Assembly (NCBI GenBank): GCA_964654135.1
Contig: CAZZHV010000042.1
Span: 1 to 9,554, forward strand
DNA length: 9,554 nucleotides
Direction of reading: 5' to 3'
DNA from: CAMLQK01 sp964654135
GTDB lineage: Bacteria; Patescibacteriota; Saccharimonadia; Saccharimonadales; UBA4665
Shown: positions 1 through 6,590 of the stretch, in pieces
Numbering within the stretch: the stretch's first letter is position 1
Layout of the letters: each line of letters starts with the position of its first letter
Position numbers and translations under genes: made by a program
Notes under the pieces: generated by a model
Seen by the model: the letters and a program-made list of their open reading frames with translations, nothing else
Database searches by the model: none
Told to the model about the DNA's origin: nothing

Positions 1-39
1 GAGCGCATAAAGCGAACAATAGACGAACAGAAGTAAGCC

Positions 40-1347
40 CTATTTCTGCGTTTTCTTAGGGTACGATTCGCCTACTGCGATCATCATACCTGCTAGCAAC
101 CACCACTGACACGCAACTGCCTCATTGCTCCAAGTGTGCAAAAGCATGTTCATACCCACATACGACACTGCAGCAGCCAACAATGCAATCGCCAAGAGCG
201 ATTTACGACTCTGCCACAATAATTTCCAGACAATAACATTCAGTGCAACAAACAAGGCAAGACCCAGCACGCCAACCTCATAACCAATCTGAATATAATA
301 ATTCTCGGTCAGGAAACTGCCGTTAGGATTTTGGATAGAAGCCAAGCCAGCGGTACCGGGACCATGACCGAACGGATTATGAACAATACCACTCAAGCCC
401 TGTTTGATAAATATCAGGTGGTAGTCATTGGAGTCGTATTCACCCTTTTGCTGATCGGTAGCATGCGTAACAGCACCGCTAATCTGTTTGTTGTGACGCT
501 GCGTATAGCCCAGAACACCTACGAGCAGTACCAAAACGATAAGCAAGGGCCAGAAGCGCTTTGCAAAGCGCAGCGATATCTCACGGTACTGCCACCACAT
601 AACCAACACTATTGTTAACAAAGCTACCGCAAGCGCGCTCCTCGAAAAGGTCAAGAACTCGGCAACCATAGCCAATACAACAAATCCCCCGAATACGAGC
701 CGATTACGAACATTTTGCAAACGCAGGAACCAGGCTGTTGCCATCGCAATCGGCACGATCAGATACGCGCCCAGTGAGTTTGGATCTCGCAAAGTCGACA
801 TAATACGTGGGAATAACGGATTGTCGTCAATAAAGAAGTTTGGCTTTACTCCCCGTTCTACGCTGTAACCAAAGTGCGTCAGAATGTCTTTAGGCAAGAA
901 GTATTGCAAAACACCAAGCACTGCAACAGCAGCTGCTACGGCTAGGGCCAACTTGCTAATTGTTCGTCGCTCTAACAGATTAGGTCGTAGTAACGCGGTA
1001 CCGTAGCCAAGCATCAAAAATGCTGGCAAACGCAAATTGTACGTTAAGCCAACAAATGCGCTTTGACGATAAATATCAGGATGAACCGCCCATAGCAAGA
1101 TATGCAGCACACCATATGCAGCCGAAATACCGAGCAACAGTTTGAATGTCCGCGTTGCCCTACCACTTGCCCAAACAGAACAAATTACGAACAGTGTCAC
1201 AAATGCCAAGATTACGTCTTTGGCGACTTTCCAAATATCCAAACCGCCAGTTAATAGACTCAGTGATTGCGCCAAGAAAACGTGAAATGGCATGTATGCC
1301 AACAAGAATAAACTGGCGTAATATGGAAGTCGTTTAGTTATCTGCAT
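40..1347 (-). CDS. O-antigen ligase / Wzy polymerase-like polytopic membrane protein
   Basis: About 435 residues, almost entirely hydrophobic, with roughly ten or more membrane segments. A larger periplasmic-type loop lies near the C-terminal half. In that half are features typical of the Wzy_C / O-antigen ligase family: an RDPNSLGAYL segment, a TFSRSALAV segment and a GHGPGTAGLAS loop, followed by NYYIQIGYEVGVLGL. Family members join or polymerise lipid-linked glycans on the outer face of the membrane. In a bacterium without LPS the substrate would be a surface polysaccharide or a glycoprotein glycan; that is inference. The frame stays open upstream to 1389, but that would overlap the divergent glycosyltransferase. 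The ATG at 1345-1347, which begins MQITKRL and leads straight into the first helix, is the better start. No Shine-Dalgarno is visible before it. The stop is TAG at 40-42. Confidence 0.8.
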   Translation of the reverse strand: MQITKRLPYYASLFLLAYMPFHVFLAQSLSLLTGGLDIWKVAKDVILAFVTLFVICSVWASGRATRTFKLLLGISAAYGVLHILLWAVHPDIYRQSAFVGLTYNLRLPAFLMLGYGTALLRPNLLERRTISKLALAVAAAVAVLGVLQYFLPKDILTHFGYSVERGVKPNFFIDDNPLFPRIMSTLRDPNSLGAYLIVPIAMATAWFLRLQNVRNRLVFGGFVVLAMVAEFLTFSRSALAVALLTIVLVMWWQYREISLRFAKRFWPLLIVLVLLVGVLGYTQRHNKQISGAVTHATDQQKGEYDSNDYHLIFIKQGLSGIVHNPFGHGPGTAGLASIQNPNGSFLTENYYIQIGYEVGVLGLALFVALNVIVWKLLWQSRKSLLAIALLAAAVSYVGMNMLLHTWSNEAVACQWWLLAGMMIAVGESYPKKTQK

Positions 1348-1355
1348 TTTCAAGA

Positions 1356-1365
1356 TATAATTATA
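1356..1365. promoter_or_regulatory. Overlapping divergent -10 boxes (TATAATTATA)
   Basis: The 21-base gap between the two divergent starts contains TATAATTATA. It reads as a perfect TATAAT on the plus strand (1356-1361) and a perfect TATAAT on the minus strand (1365 down to 1360). The plus-strand box ends 7 bases before the glycosyltransferase ATG at 1369, so transcription would start at or next to the A of the start codon. The minus box sits 12 bases before the ATG at 1347, giving a leader of only a few bases. Neither side has a good -35 hexamer. Both transcripts would be leaderless or nearly so, and the two polymerases could not bind together. This is sequence-based inference. Confidence 0.5.
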
Positions 1366-1368
1366 GCA

Positions 1369-2520
1369 ATGAAACCGGAACCCCACCATATCGTAATCGA
1401 TGCGCGCATCCGCCGCTCAACAACCGGCCGCTACGCAGATCGACTCGTACAACACCTACAAACCGTTGATCCATTCCACAAATACACCATCCTTGTGCAG
1501 CCCGACGACGACTGGAAAATGCAAGCGCCCAACTTTACGACAGTTGCCTGTCCTTATCCACAGTTCTCGGTTAATCCCCTGCACCAGCTCAAATTTGCGT
1601 TGCAACTTTACCGACTAAAGCCCGATCTCGTTCACTTTACCATGACACAACAACCGCTGTTGTACTTCGGTAAAATCGCAACTACAACGCACGACACTAC
1701 TATGTACAATTTCGTGCGTCGCGGCACTACCCCATTGCCGCTCTACAAAATGAAAATGAGTCTCTACACATTTCTCGTATGGTGGAGCCATAAAAAGTCT
1801 GACAAAATCATCGTTCCTACCAAGACTGTTGCTCAGGAATTCATTGAGCGACAACCGTTTATCGAGAAAAAACTCGCCGTTACCTACGAAGCAAGTGAGC
1901 CAGCCATGGCCGTACACGCCAAAAAGCCCGAAGGCATTGGTGAAGACTTTATCTTGTATGTAGGCACAGCTTTTCCACACAAAAACCTCGCTAAACTTAT
2001 CGAAGGCTTCGAGATTTTGCGCGAAAAACATCCACACCTCAAGCTCGTTATAACCGGCAAACGAGACGAGAAGCATATGGTAGAACTCATGGAATGGGCC
2101 AAGAAGCGTCCGTCTTACGAACATATCATTCGCCCTGGCTTTGTAAGCGATGCCGAGCTCAAATGGCTCTACGAACATTGCCGAGCATATGTCTTCGCGT
2201 CATTAAGCGAAGGCTTCGGGCTTCCCCCACTCGAGGCTATGGCGCATGGCGCACCGGTTGTTTCAAGCAATGCCAGCTGCATGCCAGAGGTATACGGTGA
2301 TGCCGCTCATTACTTTAATGCCAAGCGACCAAAAGATATTGCCGAAAAAGTAGACGAGGTTCTGACTCGTCCAAAACTACGCGAGCAACTGATCAAAAAC
2401 GGATACGAGCAACTCAAGAAATACTCTTGGAAAACCATGGCCGAGGAAACCCTCACTGTCTATAAAGATGTGCTTAATGAGGTAAACACCGAAATTAAGT
2501 CCCCGCTCCGCTTCGAATAA
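1369..2520 (+). CDS. Glycosyltransferase, GT4-type (GT-B fold)
   Basis: 383 residues, the usual length for a family 4 glycosyltransferase. The N-terminal acceptor-side Rossmann domain spans about residues 1-175 and contains DARIRRSTTGRY. The C-terminal donor-binding domain begins near residue 190 with the ILYVGTAFPHKN segment (about 195-206). It continues through the PGFVSDAELKWLY strand-helix (256-268) to the retaining GT4 signature E281-GFGLPPL-E289, the E-x7-E motif that contacts the nucleotide sugar. It is expected to act at the cytoplasmic face of the membrane, adding a sugar to a growing glycan. The divergent O-antigen ligase-like gene is consistent with a shared surface-glycan pathway, but the sugar and acceptor cannot be read from the sequence. 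The ATG at 1369 has no Shine-Dalgarno and lies just after a TATAAT box, suggesting a leaderless message. Confidence 0.9.
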   Translation: MKPEPHHIVIDARIRRSTTGRYADRLVQHLQTVDPFHKYTILVQPDDDWKMQAPNFTTVACPYPQFSVNPLHQLKFALQLYRLKPDLVHFTMTQQPLLYFGKIATTTHDTTMYNFVRRGTTPLPLYKMKMSLYTFLVWWSHKKSDKIIVPTKTVAQEFIERQPFIEKKLAVTYEASEPAMAVHAKKPEGIGEDFILYVGTAFPHKNLAKLIEGFEILREKHPHLKLVITGKRDEKHMVELMEWAKKRPSYEHIIRPGFVSDAELKWLYEHCRAYVFASLSEGFGLPPLEAMAHGAPVVSSNASCMPEVYGDAAHYFNAKRPKDIAEKVDEVLTRPKLREQLIKNGYEQLKKYSWKTMAEETLTVYKDVLNEVNTEIKSPLRFE

Positions 2521-2537
2521 TTCACGACCTGGACAAC

Positions 2538-2570
2538 TAGAAAGAGCCGCTAAAATTGCGGCTCTTTCTA
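2538..2570. terminator. Bidirectional hairpin terminator between convergent genes
   Basis: TAGAAAGAGCCGC (2538-2550) and GCGGCTCTTTCTA (2558-2570) are perfect 13-bp inverted repeats around a 7-base loop, TAAAATT. The hairpin sits between the stop of the glycosyltransferase (2520) and the stop of jag (2587). Because the outer stem reads AGAAAGA on one arm and TCTTTCT on the other, each strand ends in a T-rich arm, as in a bidirectional intrinsic terminator. The trailing U-tract is not long in either direction, so efficiency is uncertain. Confidence 0.85.
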
Positions 2571-2586
2571 TTAGAACATAGTCCTA

Positions 2587-3042
2587 TTATTCAGTTGCTG
2601 GCTTGAGCACGATGCGACGATCGCGACCTTCGCCAATCGATTCGCTTACAAGGCCCATATCCTGGGCAAGCTTGTGCACAACTCGACGATCAACCGCATT
2701 CATTGGCCTGAGTTCCAACGGCTCGTTAGAGGCACGTACGGCGGCCACCCACTCTTCTGCCTTTTGAGACAAGCGCTCTGCGCGTTGCTTCTTGTATTCG
2801 GCAACATCGACATTAACACGCGTATATTCATAGCCCTGATTCTTGAGCGCATTGCTTACCAAGAACTGCAGCGCACGCATAGTGTCGCCATGCTGGCCGA
2901 TCAAAAAGCCATTTAAATGTGTCGACGGAACTTCGAGTTCAATGACATCGTCATCGCTCGTTGCATGTACTTCGGTGTTGAGGCCAAAGAACGATAGGAT
3001 ATCTTCGAGGTACTTCTTTGCATACGTTATTGCATCGTCCAC
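2587..3042 (-). CDS. jag: Jag/KhpB-like KH-R3H RNA-binding protein, short form
   Basis: 151 residues starting at GTG (3042-3040). Residues about 32-80 form a type II KH domain with the GxxG loop G49-Q-H-G52. Residues about 85-150 form an R3H domain with the R119-x3-H123 motif and a following GEGRDRRIVLKP strand. This architecture is that of Jag (KhpB/SpoIIIJ-associated protein), which in Gram-positive bacteria partners KhpA and binds many RNAs, affecting cell division and envelope synthesis. The usual N-terminal Jag_N domain and linker are missing. The position directly after yidC, three bases from its stop, is the conserved spacing for this pair and implies co-transcription and probably translational coupling. 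The GGAGG at 3056-3052, inside the end of yidC, supports the GTG start. Confidence 0.92.
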   Translation of the reverse strand: MDDAITYAKKYLEDILSFFGLNTEVHATSDDDVIELEVPSTHLNGFLIGQHGDTMRALQFLVSNALKNQGYEYTRVNVDVAEYKKQRAERLSQKAEEWVAAVRASNEPLELRPMNAVDRRVVHKLAQDMGLVSESIGEGRDRRIVLKPATE

Positions 3043-3045
3043 TAA

Positions 3046-3993
3046 CTATTTCCTCCGTTTACGGTTTTGTCCACCCTTCTTGCCATTCTTGGAAGAGGTT
3101 TTTGGTTTTGGTTCGCTAACAATCTCGGCTTCGATTGCTTTGTCAGCTTTTTTAGATGCAGCAGGTTTGCCGTCTACCATTTCGGCAAGTTCTTCTTTGT
3201 CTTCACGCAAAATAATGCTCTGTTGGATGAATGCTACGAGGCCTCCAACCAACCAGTACAGGCTCAATGCAGATGCGATATTGACAGTAAACAAGAAGAC
3301 CATTGCGGGTAGGAAGTAGATGGTTGTACGGCTAACAGCAGCATTAACTTCTGACTGATCAGCCTGCTTGCCATCGCCAGCACCCTTGAGGATATCACGT
3401 AGCTTACGAGCGTCTTTATCGCTTGGAATAAGTTGCTTGCTCTGGAAGAACTGAATCACGGCACTGCCGGCTACAATAATAAGAGCTGGCCAATACACGC
3501 CCTTTGGACCCAAAGCACTACGGCTTAAGTCAACGATACCGAATAAGTTAACATCGAAAGCTTTGATGTTTTGCGCAATGTGCTGCATCCATGAGAAATC
3601 CCGCAGGAACGGATATGCAAAGTGCACGATCTGGCTTTGGTCGTGAATCAACTTGTTGAGGCCACTGTAGAGGCCAATCAAAATTGGCAACTGCAAAAGC
3701 AACACGCCAATTGAGCTAAACGGATTAACCCCGTGCTCTTTGTAAAGCGCCATGGTCATGAGCGATTCTTTTTGACGATCGCCCTTAGCCGCTTTTTTAA
3801 CTTCTTTAAGTTGCGGCTGAATTTTGCGCATCACCTTTGTCTGGTGCAATTGCTTCTTGACCAATGGCCACAGCAGCATACGAATAACAACCGTAAACAA
3901 GATAAGCGCAAGGCCAAAGTTGTGGCCCGGTAAAATTGCGTAAATAAAAACCAATAAGTTAAAAATTGGTTGAACGATTAAAGTCTCAAACAT
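3046..3993 (-). CDS. yidC: Membrane protein insertase YidC/Oxa1
   Basis: 315 residues, close to the short Gram-positive YidC form without the large periplasmic domain of proteobacteria. An N-terminal hydrophobic segment (about 5-20) is followed by membrane segments near 26-44, 95-115, 165-183 and 225-258. Arg38, in the FTVVIRMLLWPL helix, matches the conserved positive residue of the hydrophilic groove that receives substrate proteins. Residues 45-92 (KKQLHQTKVMRKIQP onward) form the cytoplasmic helical hairpin. The tail from about 280 to 315 is rich in Lys and Arg (KNGKKGG..RKRRK), the type that binds ribosomes. It inserts membrane proteins with or without Sec. It lies 10 bases after rnpA and 3 before jag; the start ATG has AAGGAG at 4012-4007, about 13 bases upstream, overlapping the rnpA stop. 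No cysteine lipobox is evident at the N-terminus. Confidence 0.96.
   Translation of the reverse strand: MFETLIVQPIFNLLVFIYAILPGHNFGLALILFTVVIRMLLWPLVKKQLHQTKVMRKIQPQLKEVKKAAKGDRQKESLMTMALYKEHGVNPFSSIGVLLLQLPILIGLYSGLNKLIHDQSQIVHFAYPFLRDFSWMQHIAQNIKAFDVNLFGIVDLSRSALGPKGVYWPALIIVAGSAVIQFFQSKQLIPSDKDARKLRDILKGAGDGKQADQSEVNAAVSRTTIYFLPAMVFLFTVNIASALSLYWLVGGLVAFIQQSIILREDKEELAEMVDGKPAASKKADKAIEAEIVSEPKPKTSSKNGKKGGQNRKRRK
3052..3056 (-). promoter_or_regulatory. Ribosome binding site of jag (GGAGG)
   Basis: GGAGG on the minus strand lies 9 bases before the GTG start of jag. It is embedded in the final codons of yidC, within the RKRRK tail. It decides the GTG start and indicates that the jag ribosome site is exposed as yidC translation finishes. 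Confidence 0.8.
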
Positions 3994-4003
3994 CGGTAAT
4001 ATA

Positions 4004-4402
4004 TTACTCCTTAGATTTAACTATAGCATGAGTACCTGGAGAAACGGCAGTATCTTCAGGAATAATCCCAGCGGTTGCGAGCCGGTCGCGTACCCGTTCG
4101 CGCAGCTCGTCGGCTGGCATGGTCGCCAGGCTGTCGCTAAACACCGTATAGACCATGTCATATGGCTCAATAAAATGTGGTTCGTACTGACGAGCGTACT
4201 CGTATATACGTCGGCGAATACGATTTCGGACCACTGCCGACTTGTTGACCTTGCGGCTCACTACCACTGCCATACGGTAATCTTTGCGGCGCGGGTTACG
4301 GATGTATTTAAGAGAGCCAAACGAACTGCGTGAGGTTTTTCCGTGCTGATACACAAAACGGAGGCTACCATGGCCATGAAATCGGTTTTTTCGATTGATC
4401 AT
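4004..4402 (-). CDS. rnpA: Ribonuclease P protein component
   Basis: 132 residues. It starts MINRKNRF and continues RFVYQHGKTSRSS, matching the usual N-terminal aromatic substrate cleft of the family. The conserved RNR motif appears as VVRNRIRRRIYEYAR at residues 57-71, with RNR at 59-61. The protein joins the catalytic M1-type RNA (rnpB, not in this window) to cleave the 5' leaders of pre-tRNAs. It is downstream of rpmH with a 74-base gap and upstream of yidC by 10 bases, the textbook order. The C-terminal 25 residues, after AGIIPED, are not conserved family sequence as far as I can judge. The start ATG at 4402 has only a weak upstream G-run (4419-4415, 12 bases away), so the Shine-Dalgarno is poor. 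Confidence 0.95.
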   Translation of the reverse strand: MINRKNRFHGHGSLRFVYQHGKTSRSSFGSLKYIRNPRRKDYRMAVVVSRKVNKSAVVRNRIRRRIYEYARQYEPHFIEPYDMVYTVFSDSLATMPADELRERVRDRLATAGIIPEDTAVSPGTHAIVKSKE

Positions 4403-4476
4403 TGCGTGTGGTAGCCCCCGTTTATGTTTTCAATTACAACTAACTTACTAAATAATGAAATTAGAGGTAACCAATC

Positions 4477-4614
4477 TTAGTGGGTCAAGCGTGCGCGACC
4501 CTTGTTGCGACGACGCTTGATAACAGCGCGACCAGCTTTGCTAGCCATGCGCTTCATAAAGCCGTGGACGCGAGAGCGGTGACGCTTCTTTGGTTGGTAC
4601 GTTCGTTTTGGCAT
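4477..4614 (-). CDS. rpmH: 50S ribosomal protein L34
   Basis: A 45-codon gene read directly from the minus strand: ATG at 4614-4612, TAA at 4479-4477. The protein begins MPKRTYQPKKRHRSRVHGF and continues MKRMASKAGRAV, then IKRRRNKGRARLTH. This is the L34 pattern: K-R-T-(Y/F)-Q-P at the N-terminus, HGF near residue 17, KAGR near 26-29 and a basic RRRNKGR end. L34 is a small, very basic protein of the large ribosomal subunit. It heads the rnpA-yidC-jag cluster beside the origin. No strong Shine-Dalgarno is seen (AGAAG about 8 bases upstream is partial). A long leader with an inverted repeat precedes it. Confidence 0.96.
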   Translation of the reverse strand: MPKRTYQPKKRHRSRVHGFMKRMASKAGRAVIKRRRNKGRARLTH

Positions 4615-4640
4615 AGTGCTTCTACTTTACAACATAAAGA

Positions 4641-4670
4641 GTTAACAGACAAGGATTTGTCAGTTGTAAC
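4641..4670. repeat. Inverted repeat in the rpmH leader
   Basis: GTTAACAGACAA (4641-4652) and TTGTCAGTTGTAAC (4657-4670) form an imperfect inverted repeat around GGAT. The inner GACAA/TTGTC part is perfect; the outer part has one mismatch and one extra base. It lies about 30-55 bases upstream of the rpmH start, so on the minus strand it would fold in the 5' untranslated leader. It could be a regulatory hairpin or an operator; I see no match to a named element. Confidence 0.5.
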
Positions 4671-4690
4671 CTAGTTATGTCCCTTTCGCT

Positions 4691-4719
4691 AGTGTATTTT
4701 GCTTGCTATTTAGTGAAAA
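4691..4719 (-). promoter_or_regulatory. Possible promoter for rpmH-rnpA-yidC-jag
   Basis: On the minus strand TTTTCA (4719-4714) and TACACT (4696-4691) are separated by 17 bases, each matching four of six consensus positions. Transcription from here would start near 4684 and give a leader of about 70 bases carrying the 4641-4670 inverted repeat. The match is modest and other AT-rich hexamers exist nearby. Confidence 0.3.
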
Positions 4720-4749
4720 TAACAATATTTACCCTCCAATATTAGCAAG

Positions 4750-4883
4750 TTTTCCCCATTTAGCCAAGCATTTTCCACAGTTTTACAGATGAGTTGCAAA
4801 ATTGGGGATAACTTTTTGCATTTTGTTTCTGTGTATTACCTAACTTAAAAATCTTAGGAAAAGGTGTGGAAAAGTCTGGAAAA
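4750..4883. other. oriC: Origin sub-region: DnaA-box cluster upstream of dnaA
   Basis: Within the 328-base gap between rpmH and dnaA there is a cluster of sequences matching or nearly matching TT(A/T)TNCACA. Plus strand: TTTTCCCCA (4750-4758, one mismatch) and TTTTCCACA (4771-4779, full match to the degenerate form). Minus strand: TTATCCCCA (4811-4803, one mismatch), TAATACACA (4838-4830, one mismatch), TTTTCCACA (4873-4865, full match) and TTTTCCAGA (4883-4875, one mismatch). The orientation switches mid-cluster so the boxes face each other. DnaA is known to bind such clusters both to start replication and to repress its own gene. The surrounding stretch 4720-4860 is AT-rich. I found no gene in this gap. 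Confidence 0.75.
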
Positions 4884-4889
4884 GTGGTC

Positions 4890-4895
4890 TATATT
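4890..4895 (+). promoter_or_regulatory. Candidate -10 box of dnaA (TATATT)
   Basis: TATATT lies about 48 bases before the dnaA ATG and immediately after the tandem minus-strand DnaA-like boxes at 4865-4883, which would cover its -35 region. That layout fits DnaA autorepression. No convincing -35 hexamer is seen, so the assignment rests on position. Confidence 0.3.
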
Positions 4896-4942
4896 AAGGT
4901 TATTCAGTTAATCAATTCTTTGAGGGGATGTGAGAAGAGGGT

Positions 4943-6328
4943 ATGCAACAGGACACCTTATGGCAAGCAGTCTTAGGTGAAATTGAAGTCTCCATTTCCA
5001 GGGGAAATTTCATCACGTGGTTTAAAAACACTGCACTACTGCGCTTAGACGACGAAAGCGCAATCATTGGCGTGCCTAATGTATTTATTAAGCAGCAACT
5101 GGAACGCAAATATAATGAACTAATTACCGACACGCTTCGCAAGAACGGCGTCGAATCACAAAAAGTAGAATACAAAATCCATTCACCGCTCTCGCACCAA
5201 AAACCCGAAGATGAACCGGCAAATGTTTTGCGACCTTCACCCTCTGCCCAAAAGCCGACTCGTCAAGTCACTACAGCAAAAGCTCAACCAAATACCCTCG
5301 CCCACGGATACCGACAGGGATTAAACGAAAAATACACTTTCGAGAACTTCATTGTTGGCTCTGGTAACGAGCTCGCCTACGCCGCTTGCCAAGGTATCGC
5401 TGCCCAGCCAGGTACCAAATACAATCCCCTCTTCTTATACGGAGGTGTTGGCATTGGCAAGACGCACCTTATGCAAGCAGTCGGCAATGCCGTACTCGCC
5501 AGCAATCCAGATGCGCGCGTCGTGTATGTGTCGAGTGAACAATTCCTACAAGAATTTGTCGATGCACTTCGTTTTAGAAAAAATACCGATTTTGCCGACT
5601 TCTACCGTGGCGCCGATGTGTTGATTGTGGATGACATTCAATTCATCGCTGGTAAAGAAAAAGTACAAGAAGAATTCTTCCATACTTTTAACGCCCTACA
5701 CCAGGCTAGTAAACAGATTATTATCAGTAGTGACAAGCCGCCCAAGGACATTCCAACACTCGAGGAACGTTTACGCTCCCGCTTCGTCTGGGGCATGAGC
5801 ATTGATATGCAGACACCAGACTTTGAGACACGATGCGCAATTCTGCAGACCAAAGCCGAAAACCATGGCATCGAACTCACAACAGATGTCACTGAATATT
5901 TGGCGACTAATGTGCAGACCAACATTCGCGAGCTCGAAGGAGCACTTAACCAGCTCCTCGCTTTCTGTGAAATGCGTGGCCTAGCCCCTAATATAACCGT
6001 TGCGTCATCTCTGTTGGGAGCCAGTCAAACAAGGCCAAAGCACATTAGCGCACGACAAATCATCGAGCGCACAGCACGCCACTTTCAAATTCCATTAGAG
6101 GACATATTAGGACCAAAACGAGACAAAGATATCGTGGTACCTCGCCAAGTAGCAATGTACATGCTTCGCAGCGAACTCCATCTCAGCTTCCCTAAAATTG
6201 CTCGCGAACTCGGTCGCAAAGACCACACTACGGCCATTCACTCCGTAGAAAAAATCGAAAAAGAATCACGTATCGATGCCGATATCCGTGCTGCTATCTC
6301 GGAAATCAAGGACCGCTTATATGCGTAA
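4943..6328 (+). CDS. dnaA: Chromosomal replication initiator DnaA
   Basis: 461 residues with all four DnaA domains. Domain I (1-80) begins MQQDTLWQAVLGEIE and has the ITWF segment at 24-27, used for self-assembly and partner contacts. A short low-complexity linker follows (about 82-125). The AAA+ domain III (about 128-345) has Walker A GGVGIGKTH at 167-175, Walker B VLIVDD at 226-231, sensor 1 IISSD near 260-264 and the LEERLRSRF box with the likely arginine finger Arg280. Domain IV (about 365-461) carries the DNA-recognition signature GRKDHTTAIHS at 424-434. ATP-bound DnaA oligomerises on DnaA boxes and opens the origin. Boxes lie on both sides of the gene. The ATG at 4943 is the only usable start, because TGA at 4931 closes the frame upstream. 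Its Shine-Dalgarno candidates are badly spaced. Confidence 0.98.
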   Translation: MQQDTLWQAVLGEIEVSISRGNFITWFKNTALLRLDDESAIIGVPNVFIKQQLERKYNELITDTLRKNGVESQKVEYKIHSPLSHQKPEDEPANVLRPSPSAQKPTRQVTTAKAQPNTLAHGYRQGLNEKYTFENFIVGSGNELAYAACQGIAAQPGTKYNPLFLYGGVGIGKTHLMQAVGNAVLASNPDARVVYVSSEQFLQEFVDALRFRKNTDFADFYRGADVLIVDDIQFIAGKEKVQEEFFHTFNALHQASKQIIISSDKPPKDIPTLEERLRSRFVWGMSIDMQTPDFETRCAILQTKAENHGIELTTDVTEYLATNVQTNIRELEGALNQLLAFCEMRGLAPNITVASSLLGASQTRPKHISARQIIERTARHFQIPLEDILGPKRDKDIVVPRQVAMYMLRSELHLSFPKIARELGRKDHTTAIHSVEKIEKESRIDADIRAAISEIKDRLYA

Positions 6329-6332
6329 AACC

Positions 6333-6533
6333 TGTGCACAACCCGTGGAATGGGTGGGCATGGGTTGTGAAAACGGAGACTACTTGTACGCAGGTTCAGT
6401 AGGTCAACAAATGGCCCATGTGTGTAATCCCCATATTGTCCCCAATTTCACACACAAATTATCCCTCACGTTACCCACAGCATTTTTGAGCAAGATAGAT
6501 CTGTTATACACCAAGTTATCCACGTTATACACA
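6333..6533. other. oriC: Origin sub-region: DnaA boxes between dnaA and dnaN
   Basis: The 279-base dnaA-dnaN gap holds one perfect DnaA box, TTATACACA (6525-6533). It is directly abutted by TTATCCACG (6516-6524), with TTATACACC (6504-6512) and TTACCCACA (6471-6479) upstream; each of these three has one mismatch and all are on the plus strand. Weaker candidates on the minus strand are TTACACACA (6427-6419) and TTGTGCACA (6341-6333). The tight head-to-tail array running toward an AT-rich tract is the arrangement of the duplex-opening side of Gram-positive origins. Together with the cluster upstream of dnaA it suggests a bipartite origin. No gene is seen in the gap. Confidence 0.82.
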
Positions 6534-6535
6534 GG

Positions 6536-6590
6536 ACTAATAACTAATACTACTAAATATATTTAACTAATTACTTATTACTATAGTTAA
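6536..6590. other. AT-rich duplex-unwinding element with CTA (DnaA-trio-like) repeats
   Basis: Two G bases after the perfect box, the sequence becomes almost pure A/T with scattered C. CTA triplets occur at 6537, 6544, 6550 and 6553, and TTA/CTT/CTA triplets at 6571-6583. In Bacillus subtilis the DnaA-trio element lies in the same place, reading CTA/TTA-like triplets on this strand; DnaA uses it to grip the single strand. Spacing is interrupted by extra bases, so the trio assignment is tentative while the unwinding role is likely. Confidence 0.6.

Noticed and set aside
1..39. Possible start of another minus-strand gene (ATG at 8-6)
   Set aside because: Only two codons are in the window and no ribosome site precedes it, so it cannot be supported.
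1348..1389. N-terminal extension of the O-antigen ligase-like gene to the ATG at 1389
   Set aside because: It would overlap the start of the divergent glycosyltransferase, adds a non-membrane stretch and has no ribosome site. The ATG at 1347 fits the first helix.
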